A program made the translations under genes and the position numbers. Shown in pieces: positions 47,265 to 57,347 of a stretch of 64,000 nt of DNA. Source of the DNA: Ustulina deusta. Taxonomy: Eukaryota > Ascomycota > Sordariomycetes > Xylariales > Xylariaceae. Position 1 is the first letter of the stretch; every line of letters starts with the position of its first letter. The notes under the pieces are model-generated. The model was not told the origin of the DNA and did no database searches. It saw nothing but the letters and a program-made list of their open reading frames with translations. The stretch covers positions 1,364,001 through 1,428,000 of the forward strand of contig JAJNNX010000005.1 in assembly GCA_023159155.1 (NCBI GenBank), read 5' to 3'.

Positions 47265-48762
47265 CTATTTTTAGCCCGTCTTCGGTTCCACGTCGTCGCC
47301 CCATACATGCAACTGTTCTACACATCTCAGTGTTGGCGATCGTCCCTTGTGGCACTCGTCCTGGAAGCGGTCACCTTACCTTTGATGCAATCTCTTTTGG
47401 CGCCTAGCCGTGAGCACTGTGTTAGAACTATCTACCTCTGTACCAACTGTTTCCCACGGCCATACAATTCAGCACTAATTAAGGCTAATATTGATTGCCC
47501 TCCGCACGCTATCTTTTACCACAGATGCCTCGAGGCTCCGGCCTTCGAAACGATGCGGCGGTAACGAAATGAAGCCAAGGTGAACGCAACGCAGCCTGGG
47601 AATCCATTACGACCACGCCATCGATCTACTTGACTTCTTTCCTGACGCGCAAAATGCCTCACCCGTTGTGACCTCGCATCGCGCCCCAGCCACGGTCATG
47701 CAGCCCTTAACGACTTGGATTACTAACGTATCCGGTCCTTCCTTCTTGTCTTACAACTCCAAAAGCGGCTATTCTCTCATCCTCGCTATAGGAGCGCCAG
47801 GCCTGGTGAAAGGCTACCTCTACACCCCCAGCGTGCTCTAAGCGTATACAGCCTTTCGCCTATGATTCTCGCTCCATCCTCCCGAGACTGCGTGTAGTCG
47901 GTTTAGTAAGATATATGAAAAAAGGGGTAGGCAAGACGGGGGAATGGAAGCAGCAAGTGGCAGGCGGCAAAAGGCGTAAAGCCCTGCATGGCTCTGCCCA
48001 AAAACCGAGTCAAAAAAAGCCTGGCACTTCAATGCTCTCGTCCTCCACTCCATCCCTCATTGCCCGCCTCGGCTTTTCGAAGAGCTCAACAGCGGCAGAG
48101 CCCTGCGCAGAGCGACTCGTTGCCATACGCTTGCAGTCATGATTTGCTAGATAGGGCTATGAATAGTGGCATTTTTGGTGCTTGCTGTATCTAGACCTAG
48201 CATGCTATGCCCTCTCTACTCTCTTGGAGGCTCGCTGTCCACAACAGCCCGGGTGTCACAGACTACAATGACAACACCAAATGTTGAAAGGGACTGCCGC
48301 TCTCTAGTACAGCAGAGAATATACGGATTTCGGGCAAGATCGCAAGGCTCTTAGTCAATTTGTTCCTCAAAAATTGACTAGATAGTCGTGAGTTGCCCCC
48401 TTCCCAGTCCCTCAACAAGATCTGAAAGACGTGCCACTGGATGCATATGCCTGGAAACAGCACGGTTTATCGGTCTTCTCACGGTGAATCGACTCCACCT
48501 ACACCTAGATTCTAGGCCTAGCCCACGTTGCCGGACGATGGCAAGTCGTGACACCTGCTCGGCCAGCCAATGAAGCTCCTCCCCCTCTCCTTCTCTCCTT
48601 CCGCCCTTCGTCTCCCCCCTACCTAAGCAGCGTCGGGCAGCAGCTACCACCACTGCCTTCCCAACAACGCACAATTCGCCCGGCTATACCTCGCTACCAC
48701 TGGGCCTGAAACCTGGACAGGAAGGATTAAGATTACGGGCCACCCTGCCAGAAGTTAAACGG

Positions 48763-48847
48763 CCTTCGGTGGTCTAGGGGTTTATGATTCATCGCGCGGT
48801 TTACCGATCGCATCGATAAGGTCGGGGGTTCGAATCCCTCCCAAATG
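48763..48847 (+). tRNA. tRNA-like sequence (Pro-type arms), possibly a SINE head or pseudo-tRNA
   Basis: It has a good A-box/D-arm (TGGTCTAGGGG...ATGATT) as in fungal tRNA-Pro and a good B-box/T-arm (GGGGGTTCGAATCCCTC). The acceptor arms CCTTCGG and CCAAATG pair at only five of seven positions. The mismatches could be repaired by C/T or G/A changes. The anticodon loop is about 19 nt, which would need a ~12-nt intron. The triplet in anticodon position would be CGG (Pro), but the invariant T33 is missing. A real tRNA is therefore doubtful. The central segment is shared, inverted, with the repeats at 46640 and 46852, which favours a tRNA-derived repeat. Confidence 0.35.
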
Positions 48848-49732
48848 GGGGTGCGTCGCTTCCTCCTGGGTCAACCCGGGGGTTATCCTGATCTCAGATT
48901 GGGAGGCAGATGTAGTAGCTGACAGAAGGGCCGTTTGCGAACTGTTTCTTCCTTTTTCTTCTATCTCCCCCCGCCCCCCCGGCCCCTCCCCTTTTCCCGC
49001 CTTATTTCTCGGCCGTTGCGGTATGAGTCCTCCTGGGGTTCGGAAATTTCTCACAACGACATCGGACCTCCGATCTTTTTTGTACACATGGTTGTGCTGG
49101 TATATGGGGACAGTACAACAGGCTGCAAAGAGGATAGCTCCCCAGGCTGTGCATCAACGTCGAGTTATTTCGTGTCATGGGAGACAGTGAAATTGGAGAG
49201 TGCACACGGTTTACGCACATTCTTGATACCCGGAGAAGCTGTGTTCACCTTCATTTCAACTCACATGTCCCCTTTCCTTGAAACACTGAACATTAAACGC
49301 CAAAATTCTTTAGACACGCCTCTTCGAACTCGAAATCTGTCCCCGTGGGCCTCACCACGGCAATGCTGATCGTCGCGGCTTGACATATTAATACTACTTA
49401 GGTCCTGCTGATTTTACTTTCTCATATAGATAGAACCTGCTTGTGCGGGTTCACACAGGCACTCGGGGAAAAAAATCAGTCAAGTGCTGCTATTAGAAGG
49501 CACTGCTATCATTAAGCATGCATTCACTTTGGAACGCTGGGGCCGCCGCTGCACGCAAGGTGTTCGATTCCAGAACCGAGCATTTGACAATGGACCTGTG
49601 GCTGGATCTGTGCGCAGGGCTTGGTCACATAGCAGTAAGTTGGAGGAAATCGGGCTTGAACCTGCTTGTATCATATAACTTCTTTTGCTCCCCGACCACA
49701 AGGACGAAATCTGTCGGGATTGAGTCTACACA

Positions 49733-50115
49733 TAAACTGAGGGTAGCCCACCCCTGTTGACCTGAGGGTAGCTCCACCTTTTTAATGTAGAGAGAAGCCA
49801 CAAAGTACTTGCGCTACTACTGCCACTGCTACTATTCTACTTAAAGTACTACTGTTATTTTTAAATAATACAACTACTGTTAATTTAATATTTCGAATAA
49901 CATGTAATTCAATCGATAGCTTTTTTAATTATATAATAATTTGTTCTAGTTGTATTCGTTTAGGATTAATATTAGCAAAGTTATTTCGGTTGGCGTATAG
50001 ACCTTTCGGAGTAGTAGCAGTAGTGGCGTAAGTACTTTGTGGCTTCCAAGGTTCTCTCTACATTAAAAGAGTGGAGCTACCCTCAGGTCAACAGGGGTGG
50101 GCTACCCTCAGTTTA
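49733..50115. mobile_element. 383-bp TIR element (MITE)
   Basis: Left end TAAACTGAGGGTAGCCCACC and right end its inverse, with terminal inverted repeats of about 110 bp that are nearly identical apart from one 8-bp indel and a few substitutions. Flanked by TA/TA, which suits Tc1/mariner-type target duplication. Inside each arm GAGGGTAGC occurs twice as a subrepeat. The AT-rich centre codes for nothing. Low arm divergence points to a fairly recent insertion, moved in trans by a transposase not in this window. Confidence 0.87.
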
Positions 50116-51226
50116 TCTGATTACTCGTGGTGGCTTGTACTCGTGGGCCAAGGTGGTGATGAGAGCTGTTCAGCCACCAATGGGAGGCTCACGTAGGTGG
50201 ACCTTGGTCAACCAATGAAGGGATACATTATGGAGACATTAGGTCCACAGGCAATACGTAGCAAGATCGCAACCTAATAAATCCAACAGGATTTTGCCAC
50301 CGAGAATCTTTTAGTATTATATTATTCTATGGCTTTAGAATAAGCAGAACATAGACATAGCAATCATACATCCCGAATTATCTGACAATATGAGGTGCAT
50401 CCCTTTTTGTTTTGGGGAATAACCTCAGCGTTCTACATGTGTGATTAGGTAGTCCCAGCGGATGCCAAGGCTTATTGTTCTATCCAGGGTATCAGATCCA
50501 CAGCGTTGGCAAAAGATCCCAGCCGAATTCATCCAATCACACATGTCCACTTAATAATTTCGACTGGATTAGCGGGCAAGACACGTGGAAGGCTTACGTA
50601 GGGACTGGGTACCGTTCTTGAGTTGACGTAGCGAAAACTGGGGATTCTGCGTGAGAAGTTAATTCATCTGCCAAAAGTTTCGCCCACATCCCGAACTCGA
50701 GGAATAGGAGCTTCCACATTCACCTAGGTGGACATCTTGAAACTCCTGTCTCCGAGGCCGTTGATTGGACATACATACAGAGAAGTCGGAGATTGAACAA
50801 TTATGCAAGCGCCAAACAAGTAATAGAGGGCACGCTATACATCCCCGGCACAAAACACCAGAGAGGCTGTGGCTCAGATAGATGAGGTGATTAATGCAGA
50901 TATCAATTTCAGTTAGGCCATTGCGTGGAGCCAAGTCCACCATGGCATAATGTTCCGAAGTCTTGTTTAGCGCAGTCGTTTGTTTCCTTTCGGACTGCTA
51001 TGCGTACCTCTCTTTAGGATGTAACCTAGTCCATAGCTACATACACAGCATGATCCTCTTCGGGCCGGCCCCTCTATTCTTTCTTCGCAGGGCCAGCCTC
51101 TCGGGTCGATTTGTCAATTCCATGCTACCATTTTACCGCCTCAATATGGCCGATGAACGGCACTCGCCTAGCACTTGGCAGGCAATGCCTGTCACGTACA
51201 CTAGTAGGCTTCGTCAAGTGCTTGAG

Positions 51227-51234
51227 TATAAATA
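51227..51234 (+). promoter_or_regulatory. TATA box of the dioxygenase gene
   Basis: TATAAATA lies 104 bp upstream of the ATG at 51338, with pyrimidine-rich leader between them. It is the clearest core promoter in the window. Confidence 0.7.
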
Positions 51235-51337
51235 GTTGAGCTACCAACCGCAGTCTGGTTATTTTTTCTCATCGGGGACAGTATCGGCCTCTAGTTCTAT
51301 CACCTCAGCAGTCGTTCCGTCTCATTCCATCTTCACA

Positions 51338-52288
51338 ATGAAGTTCTCATTAGTGGCTATCACTGGCCTGCTCTCGTCCGCCCTGGCACATCCCGAAACA
51401 CTCTCTCGTCGTGAGGTTGAACGTCGTAGTGTCATATCTAAGAGATGTCAGCCTTCCGCCGCCAGTTTCAACCGAAGGCGTATGGCGAAGCGATGGGCGG
51501 GCAATACCACCTACGAGATCCAGACCGAGGCTCCTTACTACGACTCTATCCAAAACGACACTTGCGTTTTGACTCCGACTGTTACAGGAGGCCCCTATAT
51601 CTGGCCACGCTCTCAAACCTTACGACAGGATATGAGTGAGAATCAACCTGGCGTCCCTCTTTGGCTCGATATCGGCGTTCTCGATATAAATACTTGCGAG
51701 CCTCTTCCCAATGTTCTCGTTAACCTCTGGCATTGTAACGCTACTGGTAGTTATTCGAGTTTTACCGGTCGATCGCCAAATACTCCATTCGAAGAATTGC
51801 TTGAAGAAGTTGGCATTGACATTGAAGATTTGATAAGCGGGAAGACCGATCTACATACAGACGACACCACCTTCCTCCGCGGTCAGTGGCCAACCGATGC
51901 TGAGGGCGTGATGGAAATGAAGACTACTTTCCCAGGTTTCTATGTTGAACGCGCCATCCATATCCACGCCGAGGTATATACCAATTGGACGCTACGCGAA
52001 AACGGCACTGTGTCTTCTGGCAATGTTGTGTCGACAGGGCAATTTTTCTTCGACGAGACTCTGTCATCGCAGATTATGGCCTTGGAACCTTATGCCTCAC
52101 ACACCCAAATCAACCGCACGACGAACTCAGTCGACTCCATTTTCGCGGACAACAATAACGGTTACAATCCGGTTATTAGTGTCGTGCCTTCCGATGGAGA
52201 AGACTATACCAATGGTATCATCGGATATATCACGGTTGGCGTCGATCCAACCGCGAGTGGTAGCGGCGGACAAATGGGTCCCGCTTAG
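51338..52288 (+). CDS. Secreted intradiol ring-cleavage dioxygenase
   Basis: Extracellular fungal dioxygenase of the catechol/protocatechuate type; family members open catechol rings of lignin-derived aromatics with Fe(III). Single exon, 316 aa from the ATG at 51338. The frame is open further upstream but without an ATG. The signal peptide is MKFSLVAITGLLSSALA, followed by a basic pro-region (SRREVERRSVISKR). The core has GGPYIWPRSQTLRQD, VPLWLDIGVLDINTCEPLPN and VLVNLWHCNATGSYS. Next come FLRGQWPTDAEGVMEMKT and FPGFYVERAIHIHAEVY, holding the expected Tyr and His iron ligands. The ending GSGGQMGPA is Gly-rich. The substrate cannot be fixed from sequence. Confidence 0.93.
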   Translation: MKFSLVAITGLLSSALAHPETLSRREVERRSVISKRCQPSAASFNRRRMAKRWAGNTTYEIQTEAPYYDSIQNDTCVLTPTVTGGPYIWPRSQTLRQDMSENQPGVPLWLDIGVLDINTCEPLPNVLVNLWHCNATGSYSSFTGRSPNTPFEELLEEVGIDIEDLISGKTDLHTDDTTFLRGQWPTDAEGVMEMKTTFPGFYVERAIHIHAEVYTNWTLRENGTVSSGNVVSTGQFFFDETLSSQIMALEPYASHTQINRTTNSVDSIFADNNNGYNPVISVVPSDGEDYTNGIIGYITVGVDPTASGSGGQMGPA

Positions 52289-53474
52289 AGAGGACAATGT
52301 TTCAGGACGTCATTCGGTTTATCCTGCTTGTCCGACACAGATGGTAGAGACCATGGATTGTATCACCTTAAGAAGCCAGTTCGTACATGCATAACTAGCT
52401 GAGAAGGGGTTATATACCTAGTCAACACTGGAGATACGTTGAAGGTTTTTTCTCACTAGGTAGTTAGCCTCACTTGCAATTATCAACATTATCAGCTATT
52501 GCGTCTTATTATGATCAATATGTCTTTAGGAAGTGTAAGTTTGGCCTATTACCTCCTCGCATAAGGCTAGGATGAGTGCTACCTAGGTACTCATTTAGCC
52601 TCCTTCAGTACACCTAGTACAAATGAATAGGTAATTAGTTGAAATTCGCGTTAAAAGTTCAGCTAGAGACCAGTCATAGACTTCTGATATAGTTGCGGCT
52701 CGATAAAAAAAAAGGCAGATTTGCATCAGGCACCACTAACCACCCTTACTGCGCCGTATCCTCGAGTAACCTTGGCCTACACATCCACGTTTTATTCACG
52801 TCTTCGTACCCGACAGCGCCACAGGATAGAGTTATCAATAAGACTTGATGCCTTTGCTTAGAGAAGGCTTCAAAGACTTCGACACGTGTATTGGGGCTGG
52901 CACCTCCATAAATCCGAGCATAACTGATGCCTTCGTGCCCAAGAGCCGTGGCAGCAATATTGCACACTCGGTGCAACGGTCACTGTTGACTCATTGTGGC
53001 GGTGCAGCGGTCCCTTACTATAGAGGCACTTCCATTTCGTATGTATCAAGTAGAAACTTAGATCTTTGATCATCTGAGTAGACTTCAGTAGATTGCTACA
53101 GGACAGTGCACTAGCTCACTTCCTTCATGGGAGCGCTCACCCACTTATCAGTGAGAATCATCACGCGGACTGTGATGGGAGTCAGCCATACGGCCATTGG
53201 AACAGTACTGCTGAATAACTACATAGGGACCGAAGAGAAAAGGCCGGCGAAGGACTGGCTACCCAGCGACCATATATACCTATATATATATATATATACA
53301 AATCAAGTCTATAGCCCTTAGCCCATACCCCATTGCGCTAGGCTAGACCTAGCCCGTACCATGGACGTTGATTCACAATAAAGATGGGCTGGTCAAAAAT
53401 GAACAAAACCGGGGATGTATTTCACGACCCGTCATAGGTGAGAATCAATGGTGATGAAGAGAAACGAACGGTTT
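52289..53474. other. Intergenic region with a helicase relic
   Basis: Between the dioxygenase and pectate lyase genes. It holds the SNF2-like fragment at 52746-53073 and, near 53278-53298, a TA-rich microsatellite (TATATA units). The rest shows nothing I can name. Confidence 0.5.
52746..53073 (-). pseudogene. Relic of a SNF2-family helicase C-terminal domain
   Basis: The minus-strand translation contains ALGHEGISYARIYGGASP, then RVEVFEAFSKQRHQVLLITL and SCGAVG. This follows the SNF2 helicase-C pattern (G-I-x-x-x-R-I-x-G, then F, then hydrophobic L-L-I-S/T-L-x-A-G-x-V-G). LLEDTAQ matches the E-D-Q-A/T-A-Q stretch of the last helicase motif and then meets a stop. A frame-shifted upstream piece contains IHTKWKCL, like the V-F-T/S-x-W-x-x-x-L motif. 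Everything else of the ~500-residue domain is absent. It is a short, frameshifted remnant, possibly from a Rad5/HLTF-type gene or a transposon-linked helicase. Confidence 0.6.
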
Positions 53475-54378
53475 CTACTCTTCGGTGATGTCGCTGTCGT
53501 CGTACAGGCAGTAGTCGGAGGGGCCTGAGCCAATCTTTTCAGGCTCATCGCCGGTGTCATTGCCCTCGTATTCGACGCAAATGTTGTTAACATCACTGAC
53601 GACAATGTTGCTGAAGGTGGCTGTGTCACCGTAGTTGGAGTTGATACCTATTTAGATTTTTTTACTTTGGTTAGCCTAATCCACCTAAACTCGTCCATCC
53701 AAGTATCCTAGGCGCAGGTCGCCGGGAAAAGTCCGGAGGGAGGGATGGCGAAGAGAAAAAGAGTTTCTTACCAACAAGCGCCGAGCCATCAGAGGCAGTG
53801 ATGCTGTCTAGAATAACATGACGTTCGTACATGTCATCACAGTTGCCGCAGCTGCGGTACAGCTTGCCAAAGTCGTCGACGGTGAAGCCGCTGATGCTAA
53901 TCGTTCCTCCGCCGTTGTGCTGGATGACTTTGTCTTCGGCCCCGTAGGCGCCACCACCCGTGATGTAGGTTGTGTCGCCCGCGTCCTGGTTTTTAACCGT
54001 GAAGGCGTCCTCGCATACAGCGCTCCACCAGACGTTGTTCAGGGTGCAGGCGCCCTGGCAATGCACGCCCTCGATCTGGTTGGGCCCGATGATGACGTTG
54101 GAAAGCGAGCCGCCCTCCTCGATCTGGAAGACGGCGTCCGAGTCGCCGCCCTCGGCCTGCCCCGTGCAATCGACACCGCGGTCGTACATCACCATCCCGC
54201 CGTCGAATGACTTGCCCGCCGCGACCGTGTACACGTCTTTGAGCGCCGAACTGCCAGATGAGGCTGGAAGGTCACGCGCCTTGATGACGGGAGCCCTGGG
54301 TGCCGCAGTGATGGCGGGCTTGGGTGTCGCTGAGACCCCCAGGACGAGGGTGGAGGTAAGGACGAGAGCGTACTTCAT
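53475..54378 (-). CDS. Pectate lyase, PL3 family
   Basis: Secreted Ca2+-dependent lyase cleaving de-esterified pectin. Two exons on the minus strand: 54378-53772 and 53647-53475, intron 53648-53771 (GTAAGA...AATAG), sum 780 nt, 259 aa, typical for PL3. The signal peptide is [19 protein letters not shown]; the Met at 54378 is chosen because the frame's upstream extension to 54573 is leader-like and this Met starts a clean signal peptide. PL3 blocks are [56 protein letters not shown] and [18 protein letters not shown]. The second exon adds [21 protein letters not shown] and an acidic end. Confidence 0.93.
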
Positions 54379-54579
54379 TTTAGGGAAGCTAGCACAAAGA
54401 TGGCGATATATAATGATGCTGTCAAGTATACTCAACTTTTTCTTTCCAAACACTGATTGTTTTCTCACGATAGTAAGAAGATGAAGCAGAAAAAGAAGAA
54501 GGACTGGAGAGAGACTCGGTGACAAAGACTCGATGCTAGCCAGAAGAGATATTGTTTTCATGGGAGACGGCAACGCCGG

Positions 54580-54587
54580 TATTTATA
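54580..54587 (-). promoter_or_regulatory. Probable TATA box of the pectate lyase gene
   Basis: TATAAATA on the minus strand, about 200 bp upstream of the chosen start codon at 54378. The spacing implies a leader of roughly 170 nt, rich in pyrimidines, which is common for secreted fungal enzymes. Confidence 0.5.
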
Positions 54588-56559
54588 TGTGTTACTATGC
54601 CATAGTATCACGAGCTGTGGATGGGTGTTTGACTTCTGTTCAGGGCCGTTCTGACTGACGAGACAAGGTAGAAGGACCTCTACTCCAAGCTCCTGGCAAG
54701 TGAAACCAGTCAGGATCACAGCCCCCGCCGTCGACGTTCACCTCATCGAGTCCCGTCGATCACCGGAGGTAAGCAGAACAGACCCAGGCTGCCAATTTGG
54801 AGCAGAACTAGATTCCCAGAGGATGGGAAAATTGGCGAATATTTCGCACCAACAAGGAGTGTCTCTGTGTATGTCCGACAGCTAGTGGCTTCGTCGTGAT
54901 GTTGGAGTTGCTAGTAAACATGGGCTCTTGACTGATCTACATGTTTAGGAAATATTAAAAAGATATTGATTGCTCCATTTTACCTCTTCATATGATGCGG
55001 GATTGTATGCACAAGACTCGTATTATACGCGCAAGCGTTTGAGCCTTTCCGCGCCGGCAAGCCCGGTGAGGAGAGATCCGCATCCTCGCCAAGTCAATGT
55101 GGATGTTGAGCGGTGCGAAATTTCTGTGCGCTCGCCGGGCGCCTTTGTCTGATTGGGACCATGTCGCCGTTCGATGCCGGTACTTGGTTCCAGTCCCGAG
55201 GATTTCTGAAGCATCGCCAAAGAAGGCCAAGGGCTTGGCGGTTTGTCCGCCATCATCCACTTCCACCAATAAGAACCGCTCTGCCGCGCCGTTTCCTCAC
55301 TCATTGCCAGGGCTCAGCAGTGAGCAAGTATGAGTAAGTAATACGTAGGGATACGCAACGGCCTTCGGGGCGGGTCTGCAACGGAGACCTGTCGACGGTG
55401 GGGCAGTGTGGCCATACCGACAGTTCGGGATTTTTAGAAAACCGATTACCCTGTTTGAGATAGAGTGCTAGTGGTTTTTATACGACTTTTCCTTTTTTTG
55501 CGTCCACCTACTAGGCCACTTTGGTGGAGTGTGCGTAAAGTGCAAATAGTAGGATTAACACGATAGGCACTTATTAAGTTCAATTCATGTATTAACTCGT
55601 ACGATGCAGCGTGAACCTGTCTATAAGATAGCTCACGTAAGTAAATCTTGTGCCCTAAAGATGTGGACTCACTGGACCTCCATGCCTGTCCCTAGAAGGT
55701 TAGTATTACGGCTGCATTGTAGATCTTCCCCAGAAACCCGTCGCGGAACATTGAAAAAGTATTCAGAGCAAGGTCGCCCAGGCTGGAGTTGCTCCTGCTG
55801 GAGCGTTTGGCTACAAGTCAGCCAACTACATAAAACAATTCCCCTGCCACAACAACAACTCGAGGATCGACTTAGTTCGGTATTTCGTATTTTGGGATTA
55901 CTTTTATTGTTGTCGACGAGAGACTACAATGTCACTGGTGAAACTAGAAGGTGGTGCCAATATAACTGTATTGGTCTTCAACTACATGCGCGTCTGTAAC
56001 GTAAAGCTTCTTTGGGTTGATCGGCAGAGCATTTCTCAGGAGAAATGCAAAGTGGACCCGCGGTCATAAACTAGAGGCCCCTTTGATTCAGGGGCAAGGA
56101 AGCCTTCTTTTTTTAAGGGGTTATAGGCCCACCCTAGGGTACGAAAGTAGCCTCCCCCCTACCTAGGTTCCTACCGACCGTGCGTTTCGCCGCGGGGTGC
56201 GCTTCGCGCGCGCGGCTTCACCCCCCCCCCCCCCCCCCCCTGGCAGGGAGAGACTATTTTCGTTTTTAACGTATATAAACACCAGTATGGCTAGGTCAGT
56301 CAATATGGCTTGGTTCGTATGTATGGCCAGGTCAGTTAGTATAGATAGGTCACAAATACGATATCAAACAACAATCGACTTCATGCTTTTCAACAGAAAC
56401 GAAACATGTGGCCAACAAAATGAGAACATGCTCATCGGCAGGATAAGGAACAATACTGCCCGCCCTGCGGTCCCGCCAGGCGAGGTGGGTGCTACTGGCT
56501 CTCTACCAACTTGTCTAGGTAATACGCTTCATAACCAAAAATAACGTCAAGAAGCTTCC

Positions 56560-56679
56560 ATGTACGACCATACCCTCTGGAAAACTCGGGATCCCGTCCG
56601 CTCTCCCAATAGATAAGCCAGAGAGGGCCAAATTAGTAGTTGGGTCGGTGACGACCAGCGAATCCTTGGTGTTGTACAT
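56560..56679 (+). rRNA. 5S rRNA, dispersed copy 2
   Basis: 120 nt, the canonical fungal length. Terminal arms ATGTACGACC and GTTGTACAT are complementary. CCCTCTGG pairs with CCAGAGAGGG, giving a good helix II. The internal control region AGTAGTTGGGTCGGTGACG then ACCAGCGAATCC matches known filamentous-fungus 5S genes. It ends directly before TTTTCCCC, a polymerase III terminator. It differs from copy 1 mainly in the region of helices II and III. Isolated, unlinked 5S genes like this are the rule in Neurospora and relatives. Confidence 0.93.
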
Positions 56680-57035
56680 TTTCCCCTCTCTTTTTGCACT
56701 AGCTTATTGACTACCTAGGTAATCTATTGATGAAGTTGAAAAGCGCCAACAGAAACAGAATCCTTAAAAAAAAAGGAAGAAGACGAAGCCCGAAAATGCT
56801 CGTTAGAGAGTTTGGCTCCAGCGCGAAGATAGGTCATAAGCAGGTCGCTATTACTAGGTAGAAGTGTAGGGACAAGGGCTTAACATTATCTTTCTTCTCA
56901 ACTAGCTGGGAGGACTCGGACCTGCAACTAACTACGTCTTATACTAGATCTATCGCCTATGACCTTACCCCCTAGCAATGCCGACCATGGGGCCATCTAG
57001 TAGCCAAACTCCTCGGCGCTTCGCGATCACCATAC

Positions 57036-57347
57036 TCAGTGTCTCCGACTCCCGCGTCTCTCACGGCGTCTCTGGGCCTCGAGCTGGCGCTGCTGTTCGA
57101 GCAGGTCCTGGCGGGCGCGCTCACGCTGAAGCTTTTGCGCCTCGCAGGTCTGGCAGCTGGCGAACCCGCAGAAAGAGGACCAGGACTGCTCCTCCGACGA
57201 GGCGTGCGGGTTGTAGTAGGCGCAGCTTGGACTGCCTTGGTACGTGGGGGCTTTATCCGTATCAAGCGGGCCGTTCCAGGCGTTGCAGCGCCTGTAAAAC
57301 ACCTTACGCGTGCCACATGCCCAGCGCACGTTGACGTGGTGGCACAT
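57036..57347 (-). CDS. Small Cys-rich hypothetical protein
   Basis: 103 aa on the minus strand, starting MCHHVNVRWACGTRK. The first two thirds carry several Cys (CHH, WACG, RRCNAW, SCAYYN, FCGFASCQTCEA) that could bind zinc. The last third is a charged, heptad-like helix (LQRERARQDLLEQQRQLEAQ) ending in Arg-rich residues. The pattern reminds me of small conserved fungal proteins of unknown function with the same MCHHV-type start, but I cannot name a family. It is a single open exon and there is no signal peptide. Both the antisense and third-frame open frames are shadows. Confidence 0.6.
   Translation of the reverse strand: MCHHVNVRWACGTRKVFYRRCNAWNGPLDTDKAPTYQGSPSCAYYNPHASSEEQSWSSFCGFASCQTCEAQKLQRERARQDLLEQQRQLEAQRRRERRGSRRH

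Larger units (their letters stand above)
44253..51337. other. Gene-poor 7-kb stretch with small repeats
   Basis: I find no intact protein gene. Present are a partial duplication at 44460-44540 (GTATATGCGAATACCA twice, about 60 bp apart), an A/T hairpin near 45189-45224, a two-copy tRNA-like repeat (46640-46975) and a further tRNA-like sequence (48763-48847). Also present are possible decayed exons at 47117-47850 and a 383-bp TIR element (49733-50115). CTAGGTACCTAGGTACCTAG-like palindromes occur near 46370. Everything else looks non-coding. Confidence 0.5.
54379..57035. other. Intergenic region with 5S rRNA copy 2
   Basis: 2.7 kb. It holds the pectate lyase leader and promoter, a 5S rRNA gene at 56560-56679 and a run of 20 C at 56221-56240, preceded by a GC-rich, self-complementary-looking patch (CGCTTCGCGCGCGCGG). 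Open frames such as 55604-55999 plus are unrecognised and look random. Confidence 0.5.

Noticed and set aside
51236..51337. N-terminal extension of the dioxygenase frame
   Set aside because: It begins at TTG, not ATG, and lies directly after the TATA box; the ATG at 51338 starts a clean signal peptide.
54379..54573. N-terminal extension of the pectate lyase frame
   Set aside because: Low-complexity leader reaching nearly to the TATA box; [17 protein letters not shown] at 54378 is a typical signal peptide start.
55604..55999. 131-codon plus-strand open frame
   Set aside because: Composition and lack of any motif look random; no splice context or promoter supports it.
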